Source of the DNA: Acetatifactor sp.
GTDB lineage: Bacteria > Bacillota > Clostridia > Lachnospirales > Lachnospiraceae
DNA length: 64,000 bases
Direction: 5' to 3'
NCBI GenBank assembly: GCA_022511465.1
Contig: JAFLRM010000004.1
Coordinates: 57,047-121,046 of the forward strand
Part shown: piece by piece, positions 57,883 to 64,000 of the stretch
Numbering within the stretch: the first letter of the stretch is position 1
Layout of the letters: the number at the start of each line of letters is the position of its first letter
Program-made: the position numbers and the translations under genes
Notes under the pieces: generated by a model
Databases searched by the model: none
Told to the model about the DNA's origin: nothing
Seen by the model: only the letters and a program-made list of their open reading frames with translations

Positions 57883-60800
57883 ATGCCAGAAACAACAAAT
57901 GAAACCTATCAGCCCATAACATTTGACGCTATCAAGATCGGGTTGGCTTCACCGGAGAAGATCCGCGAGTGGTCTCACGGAGAGGTGCTGAAGCCGGAGA
58001 CCATCAACTATAGAACCTTAAAGCCTGAGAGAGACGGCTTGTTCTGCGAGAAGATCTTTGGGCCCAGCAAGGATTGGGAATGTCATTGCGGTAAGTATAA
58101 GAAGATTCGCTATAAAGGTGTAGTCTGCGACCGATGTGGTGTAGAAGTCACCAAGTCCAGCGTCCGCAGAGAGCGCATGGGACACATCGAGTTGGCAGCG
58201 CCGGTATCTCATATTTGGTATTTTAAGGGAATCCCAAGCCGTATGGGACTGATCCTCGATCTGTCCCCCAGAGTGTTGGAGAAAGTGTTGTACTTTGCGT
58301 CCTACATCGTGTTAGACCCCGCAGACTCCAGCTTGGAGTATAAGCAGATCTTGTCCGAGAAAGAGTATCAGGATGCCAGAGAGACCTACGGCAACAAATT
58401 CCGTGTGGGAATGGGTGCTGAGGCCATCAAAGAGCTGCTTCAGGCTATCGATCTGGATCAGGAGGCGGAGGAGCTGAAAGCAGAGCTGAAAGCATCTTCC
58501 GGCCAGAAGCGTGCCCGCATCATCAAGAGATTGGATGTGGTGGAAGCGTTCCACGAGTCCGGCAACAAGCCGGAGTGGATGGTTCTGGATGTATTACCCG
58601 TGATCCCTCCGGATCTGCGTGCCATGGTGCAGTTGGACGGCGGACGTTTCGCGACCTCCGACTTAAATGATCTGTATAGAAGAATCATCAATAGAAATAA
58701 TCGCCTGAAGAGACTTTTGGAGCTGGGCGCGCCCGATATCATCGTGCGCAATGAGAAGAGGATGCTTCAGGAGGCAGTGGATGCCCTGATTGACAATGGC
58801 AGACGCGGACGTCCTGTCACCGGCCCCGGCAACAGACCTCTTAAGTCTCTGTCCGATATGTTGAAGGGTAAAAACGGTCGTTTCCGTCAGAACCTGCTTG
58901 GTAAGCGTGTGGACTACTCCGGCCGTTCCGTTATCGTGGTAGGACCTGAACTGAAGATTTATCAGTGCGGTCTTCCCAAGGAGATGGCGATCGAGCTGTT
59001 CAAGCCTTTTGTTATGAAAGAGCTGGTAGCTAAGGGCATCAGCCAAAATATCAAGAATGCCAAGAAATTGGTGGAGAGACTGGACACTCAAGTTTGGGAT
59101 ATTCTGGAGGAGGTCATCAAGGAGCATCCCGTGATGCTGAACCGTGCTCCTACACTGCACAGACTGGGTATTCAGGCGTTTGAACCGATTCTGGTGGAGG
59201 GTAAGGCGATCAAGCTGCATCCTCTGGTATGTACGGCATTCAACGCAGACTTTGACGGTGACCAGATGGCGGTTCACCTTCCCCTGTCTGTGGAAGCGCA
59301 GGCGGAGTGTCGGTTTATGCTGCTGTCTCCCAACAACCTGTTAAAGCCTTCCGACGGTGGACCTGTGGCAGTTCCCTCTCAGGATATGGTGCTGGGCATC
59401 TACTACCTGACACAGGAGAGACCCGGTGCAGTCGGCGAGGGTAAGCATTTTAAGAGCGTAAATGAAGCAATTTTGGCATATGAGAATCAGGCGATCACCT
59501 TGCATTCCAGAATTACCGTTCGCATGACTAAGGTGAACGCGGAAGGTGAGACGGTGCATGGAAATGTAGAGTCTACGTTGGGACGTTTCATCTTCAACGA
59601 GATCCTGCCTCAGGATCTGGGGTTTGTGGATCGAAGCGATCCGGAGAACTTGTTAAAGCTGGAAGTCGACTTCCATGTGGGCAAGAAGGGCTTGAAACAG
59701 ATTCTGGAGAAAGTTATCAACACCCACGGAGCATCCCGGACCGCAGAGGTTTTGGACGATGTGAAGTCCATCGGCTACAAGTACTCTACCAGAGCTGCCA
59801 TGACCGTATCCATCTCCGACATGACTGTTCCTGCGCAGAAGCCTGAGATGTTGGAGGCCGCACAGGCGACCGTAGATAAGATCGCTGCCAACTACAGACG
59901 TGGCTTGATCACCGACGAGGAGAGATACCGTGCAGTTGTAGAGACTTGGAATGAGACCGACAAAGAACTGACCGATGTGTTGTTGGCCGGACTGGATCAA
60001 TACAACAATATCTTTATGATGGCGGACTCCGGAGCCCGTGGTTCCAACCAGCAGATCAAACAGCTGGCCGGCATGCGTGGTCTGATGGCAGATACCACAG
60101 GCCGTACCATTGAGCTGCCGATCAAGTCCAACTTCCGTGAGGGATTGGACGTACTGGAGTACTTTATGTCCGCCCACGGCGCCCGCAAGGGTTTGTCCGA
60201 CACCGCGCTGCGTACCGCAGACTCCGGTTATCTGACCAGACGAATGGTGGATGTGTCTCAGGAGTTGATCATCCATGATATTGACTGCTCCGAGGGTAGG
60301 GATGACATCCCCGGGATGGTAGTAAAGGCTTTTATGGATGGCAAGGAGACCATTGAAAGCTTAAAAGATAGGATCACAGGCAGATTTGTATGTGAGGATA
60401 TTAAGGATAGGGATGGCAATATTCTGGTAAAGAGAAATCGCATGATCACCCCCAGTCGCGCGGCTAAGATTTTAAGCAAGGGTGTGAATGAGAAAGGTGA
60501 GCCTATCGAGGCTGTCAAGATCCGTACCATCCTGACATGCCGCTCCAAGAACGGTATCTGTGCAAGGTGCTATGGCGCCAACATGGCGACGGGTGAGGCG
60601 GTTCAGGAAGGTGAGGCAGTTGGCATCATCGCTGCACAATCCATCGGTGAACCCGGTACCCAGTTGACCATGAGAACCTTCCACACCGGCGGTGTGGCGG
60701 GTGACGATATCACACAGGGTCTTCCTCGTGTGGAGGAGCTGTTTGAGGCGAGAAAACCCAAGGGACTTGCGATCATTGCAGAGTTTGGCGGAACTGCTGA

Positions 60801-61584
60801 GATCCGCGACACCAAGAAAAAGCGTGAGGTGGTTGTCAGCAATGCGGAGACCGGCGAGTCCAAGGCATACCTGATCCCTTACGGTTCCCGTATCAAGATC
60901 GTGGACGGTCAGGAGATTGAGGCCGGCGATGAGCTGACCGAGGGCAGCGTTAATCCTCATGATCTGCTGAAGATTAAAGGAATCCGCGCCGTTCAGGACT
61001 ATCTGCTCAGAGAGGTACAGCGTGTGTACCGCCTTCAGGGTGTAGATATTGCAGATAAGCATATTGAGGTGCTGGTGCGCCAGATGCTGAAGAAAGTTCG
61101 CATCGAGGACAGCGGAGATTCCGATTTCCTGCCGGGTACTTTGGTGGATGTGCTGGATTACGAGGAGCTGAACGAACAGCTGACCGCAGAGGGCAAGCAG
61201 CCAGCCGACGGCAAGCAGATCATCCTTGGGATCACCAAGGCGGCTCTTGCAACCAACTCCTTCCTGTCAGCGGCATCCTTCCAGGAGACCACCAAGGTTC
61301 TGACGGAAGCAGCTATCAAGGGCAAGATCGATCCTTTGATCGGTCTGAAAGAGAATGTGATCATCGGCAAGCTGATCCCTGCCGGTACCGGTATGAGGCG
61401 CTATCGCGATACCAAGCTGAGTACGGACGGGATGGATACCATTTCTTTCGATGAGAATATTCTCGGGGATGATGAAAATCTTTTCGGTGATGAGACAGAG
61501 GTCTTGGAGGATGAAGGTGTTGCCGAGACCGAAGATATCGTCGAGACCGAGGAAGCAATTATAGGTGCATCGATTGAAGAATAA
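57883..61584 (+). CDS. rpoC: DNA-directed RNA polymerase subunit beta'
   Basis: About 1233 residues. The N-terminal zinc site ([20 protein letters not shown]), the clamp, the catalytic [16 protein letters not shown] and the C-terminal [19 protein letters not shown] trigger-loop region are all present. The start at 57883 follows AAGGGAG; a GTG nine bases earlier is rejected. Acidic C-terminal tail. A terminator hairpin follows the stop. Confidence 0.98.
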   Translation: MPETTNETYQPITFDAIKIGLASPEKIREWSHGEVLKPETINYRTLKPERDGLFCEKIFGPSKDWECHCGKYKKIRYKGVVCDRCGVEVTKSSVRRERMGHIELAAPVSHIWYFKGIPSRMGLILDLSPRVLEKVLYFASYIVLDPADSSLEYKQILSEKEYQDARETYGNKFRVGMGAEAIKELLQAIDLDQEAEELKAELKASSGQKRARIIKRLDVVEAFHESGNKPEWMVLDVLPVIPPDLRAMVQLDGGRFATSDLNDLYRRIINRNNRLKRLLELGAPDIIVRNEKRMLQEAVDALIDNGRRGRPVTGPGNRPLKSLSDMLKGKNGRFRQNLLGKRVDYSGRSVIVVGPELKIYQCGLPKEMAIELFKPFVMKELVAKGISQNIKNAKKLVERLDTQVWDILEEVIKEHPVMLNRAPTLHRLGIQAFEPILVEGKAIKLHPLVCTAFNADFDGDQMAVHLPLSVEAQAECRFMLLSPNNLLKPSDGGPVAVPSQDMVLGIYYLTQERPGAVGEGKHFKSVNEAILAYENQAITLHSRITVRMTKVNAEGETVHGNVESTLGRFIFNEILPQDLGFVDRSDPENLLKLEVDFHVGKKGLKQILEKVINTHGASRTAEVLDDVKSIGYKYSTRAAMTVSISDMTVPAQKPEMLEAAQATVDKIAANYRRGLITDEERYRAVVETWNETDKELTDVLLAGLDQYNNIFMMADSGARGSNQQIKQLAGMRGLMADTTGRTIELPIKSNFREGLDVLEYFMSAHGARKGLSDTALRTADSGYLTRRMVDVSQELIIHDIDCSEGRDDIPGMVVKAFMDGKETIESLKDRITGRFVCEDIKDRDGNILVKRNRMITPSRAAKILSKGVNEKGEPIEAVKIRTILTCRSKNGICARCYGANMATGEAVQEGEAVGIIAAQSIGEPGTQLTMRTFHTGGVAGDDITQGLPRVEELFEARKPKGLAIIAEFGGTAEIRDTKKKREVVVSNAETGESKAYLIPYGSRIKIVDGQEIEAGDELTEGSVNPHDLLKIKGIRAVQDYLLREVQRVYRLQGVDIADKHIEVLVRQMLKKVRIEDSGDSDFLPGTLVDVLDYEELNEQLTAEGKQPADGKQIILGITKAALATNSFLSAASFQETTKVLTEAAIKGKIDPLIGLKENVIIGKLIPAGTGMRRYRDTKLSTDGMDTISFDENILGDDENLFGDETEVLEDEGVAETEDIVETEEAIIGASIEE

Positions 61585-61612
61585 TTGGATAAGATAAAAC
61601 ACTAATGTCAAT

Positions 61613-61650
61613 AAAAGGTGTGCCTCAGCAGAGACACACCTTTTATGTGG
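61613..61650 (+). terminator. Terminator after rpoC
   Basis: AAAAGGTGTGCCTC/GAGACACACCTTTT, a nearly perfect stem with loop AGCA. It ends the rpoBC transcript before the rfbD-like gene. Confidence 0.8.
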
Positions 61651-61697
61651 CAGATTTTACGTACGAGATCCTATTTTATATGGAAGGAAAAGAGAAC

Positions 61698-62549
61698 ATG
61701 AAAGTATTGGTGACAGGTGTGAAGGGCCAGCTGGGCCATGACGTGGTAAACGAACTGGAGGGACGTGGAATAGAGGCGATTGGCACAGATATTCAGGAGA
61801 TGGATATCACGGATGCAACAAGTGTGGAGCGTGTGATCAAAATGGCTGCTCCTGACGCGGTGATCCACTGTGCAGCCTACACCGCGGTGGATGCAGCAGA
61901 AGAAAACGAGGAGATATGTCGTCGGATCAACGCGGAGGGTACTCAGAATATTGCAAATGTCTGCAAAGAACTTGATATCAAAATGATCTATATCAGCACG
62001 GACTATGTTTTCGGCGGACAAGGTGAGAGACCGTGGGAACCGGATGATATGCGGGAACCTCAGAGTATTTACGGGCAGACCAAATATGAGGGCGAGATCG
62101 CGGTACAGAACACACTGGAAAAGTATTTTATTGTACGTATTGCGTGGGTTTTTGGTATCAATGGAAAAAACTTTGTCAAGATTATGTTAAATCTGTCAAA
62201 GAATCATGACCGGATCACGGTGGTAAACGACCAGTTTGGATCCCCCACCTATACTTTTGATCTGGCGAGGCTTCTGGTGGATATGGTGCAGACGGAAAAG
62301 TATGGTGTTTATCATGCTACCAACGAGGGTATCTGCTCTTGGTATGAGTTTGCCTGTGCAATCTTTGAGGAGGCAGGGGTGCAGATCGAGGTTGTACCGG
62401 TGAGCACCGCAGAGTATGGGGCGAAAGCCGCCCGTCCGGCAAACAGTCGGATGAGTAAGGAGAAGCTGTCCGAAAATGGGTTTGAGAGGCTGCCGGAGTG
62501 GAGAGATGCGTTGCGGCGCTATCTGGATGAACTGCGGGCGAGCAGCTGA
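61698..62549 (+). CDS. rfbD: dTDP-4-dehydrorhamnose reductase (RmlD/RfbD)
   Basis: A 283-residue extended SDR: VLVTGVKGQLGHDVVNELEG (NADP-binding), AVIHCAAYTAVDAAEEN, ISTDYVFGG, YGQTKYEGE (catalytic YxxxK) and DQFGSPTYTFDLA. It catalyses the last step of dTDP-L-rhamnose synthesis. The start at 61698 fits the family N-terminus with AAGGAAAAGAG upstream. It stands alone between rpoC and rpsL, away from other rml genes, an unusual place. Confidence 0.92.
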   Translation: MKVLVTGVKGQLGHDVVNELEGRGIEAIGTDIQEMDITDATSVERVIKMAAPDAVIHCAAYTAVDAAEENEEICRRINAEGTQNIANVCKELDIKMIYISTDYVFGGQGERPWEPDDMREPQSIYGQTKYEGEIAVQNTLEKYFIVRIAWVFGINGKNFVKIMLNLSKNHDRITVVNDQFGSPTYTFDLARLLVDMVQTEKYGVYHATNEGICSWYEFACAIFEEAGVQIEVVPVSTAEYGAKAARPANSRMSKEKLSENGFERLPEWRDALRRYLDELRASS

Positions 62550-62588
62550 TCGCACTGGAAAAAATACTATTTTCCACCAAAATTTTGA

Positions 62589-62617
62589 TTGACAATGCAA
62601 TCACAAAGAAGTATACT
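62589..62617 (+). promoter_or_regulatory. Strong housekeeping promoter of the rpsL-rpsG-fusA operon
   Basis: TTGACA, 17 bases, TATACT, 76 bases before rpsL. Confidence 0.85.
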
Positions 62618-62693
62618 AATTTAGCGTGCACAATTGTGTAGTTTACTTTGTGTACCGCAAAACTACTATATTATAAGAAAGAGGTGAAACAGA

Positions 62694-63116
62694 ATGCCAA
62701 CATTTAACCAGTTAGTAAGAAAGGGACGTCAGACCTCTGTAAAGAAGTCTACAGCACCGGCTCTTCAGAAGGGATACAATTCTCTTCACAAGAAAGCCAC
62801 CAACGTTTCTGCACCTCAGAAGCGTGGTGTCTGCACCGCTGTTAAGACGGCGACTCCTAAGAAGCCTAACTCCGCGTTAAGAAAGATTGCCAGAGTGCGT
62901 CTTTCCAACGGTATTGAGGTTACCAGCTATATCCCTGGTGAAGGTCATAACCTTCAGGAGCATAGCGTGGTGCTGATCCGTGGCGGAAGAGTTAAGGATC
63001 TGCCTGGTACCAGATATCACATTATCCGTGGTACTCTTGATACTGCAGGAGTTGCTAACAGAAAACAGGCGCGTTCCAAATACGGCGCTAAGAGACCCAA
63101 AGAAGCTAAGAAGTAA
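62694..63116 (+). CDS. rpsL: 30S ribosomal protein S12
   Basis: A 140-residue S12: [40 protein letters not shown] (with Lys at the streptomycin-critical KPNS site), [20 protein letters not shown] and [18 protein letters not shown]. Ribosome site GAGGTGAA. First gene of the str operon. Confidence 0.98.
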   Translation: MPTFNQLVRKGRQTSVKKSTAPALQKGYNSLHKKATNVSAPQKRGVCTAVKTATPKKPNSALRKIARVRLSNGIEVTSYIPGEGHNLQEHSVVLIRGGRVKDLPGTRYHIIRGTLDTAGVANRKQARSKYGAKRPKEAKK

Positions 63117-63137
63117 TTGGGTTGCTTAGAAATGTCG

Positions 63138-63156
63138 GCTGTCACACGGTGACAGC
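63138..63156 (+). promoter_or_regulatory. Hairpin between rpsL and rpsG
   Basis: Perfect 8-bp stem GCTGTCAC/GTGACAGC with loop ACG in the 187-base rpsL-rpsG gap. No T tract; it may be part of an S7-responsive translational control site or an mRNA processing site. The rest of the gap has no gene. Confidence 0.4.
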
Positions 63157-63261
63157 GTCGTACCACTAAACGGAACTAAGAACAGTGTTGGAATTCTGTA
63201 ATACAGATATAACAGCGCGAACACTTGGGGAAACACATGTGAGTACCGATGATTTATTTAA

Positions 63262-63774
<513 letters not shown>

Positions 63775-63816
63775 TCTTCTTTTGGGTTTTAAAAATAACT
63801 ATAGGAGGAGAAAACC

Positions 63817-64000
63817 TTGGCTGGAAGAGAATATCCACTTGAGAGAACCAGAAATATTGGTATCATGGCTCACATCGATGCTGGTAAGACCACATTGACC
63901 GAGCGTATCCTGTATTATACTGGTGTTAACTATAAGATTGGTGACACTCACGAAGGTACTGCTACCATGGACTGGATGGAACAGGAGCAGGAAAGAGGTA
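63817..64000 (+). CDS. fusA: Elongation factor G, 3'-truncated by window
   Basis: Starts at TTG ([20 protein letters not shown], then [15 protein letters not shown] with the G1 P-loop) and runs off the end of the window after 61 codons. The TTG start is fixed by AGGAGGAG eight bases upstream and by the usual EF-G N-terminus. It catalyses ribosomal translocation. Follows rpsG in the str operon. Confidence 0.96.
   Translation, partial: MAGREYPLERTRNIGIMAHIDAGKTTLTERILYYTGVNYKIGDTHEGTATMDWMEQEQERG

Overview
The window comes from a motile, low-to-mid GC Gram-positive of the Lachnospiraceae type (Roseburia/Butyrivibrio-like Clostridia). The basis is the late flagellar gene set with FliW and CsrA, SigD-type promoters (TAAA-N15-NCCGATAT), a Firmicute rplKAJL-rpoBC-rpsLG-fusA order with an L10 leader, and strong AAGGAGG ribosome binding sites. 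No rRNA, tRNA, CRISPR array or complete insertion sequence was found.

Layout. 1-11300: late flagellar genes flgK (5'-truncated by the window), flgL, fliW, csrA, flaG, fliD, fliS, a FliT/FlgN-like gene, two unrecognised envelope/secreted proteins and flagellin fliC. 11395-47465: a roughly 36 kb glycan-decoration island, broken only by a hicAB toxin-antitoxin pair on the minus strand near 14 kb. 47470-49916: a scar zone with a frameshifted gene, an Rpn-type PD-(D/E)XK nuclease and fragments. 49991-64000: the transcription/translation core rpmG-secE-nusG, rplK-rplA, rplJ-rplL, rpoB-rpoC, an inserted rmlD/rfbD-like gene, rpsL, rpsG and the start of fusA.

The island begins with a glycosyltransferase directly behind flagellin. 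It then encodes polyol-phosphate chemistry (CDP-glycerol transferase-like proteins, a TagD/Gfo-Idh fusion, an IspD-like plus SDR pair, LicD) and a four-gene CMP-Kdo pathway, normally a Gram-negative trait, flanked by two paralogous GT42-like transferases. Further on are a pyruvyltransferase and an acetyltransferase, a PAPS-making sulfation cassette (CysQ, sulfotransferase, CysD, CysNC) and a phosphonate cassette (triple-domain PEP mutase, phosphonoacetaldehyde reductase, phosphonopyruvate decarboxylase). No flippase, polymerase, ABC exporter or priming transferase is present, so assembly on a cytoplasmic acceptor is the simplest reading. Flagellin is the obvious candidate.

Regulation ties the halves together. 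Six SigD-like promoters are visible: three before flagellar or adjacent genes and three inside the island. The three island promoters start short leaders that carry GGA in hexaloop hairpins (CsrA-type sites) and end in intrinsic terminators just before the next gene. Two of them are near-copies of one another about 12.8 kb apart, and they share the 10-mer GCAGGGAAGC with a hairpin in the flagellin leader. These look like SigD-driven CsrA-binding small RNAs or attenuators. I consider them, together with the Kdo/sulfate/phosphonate island, the most novel content here.
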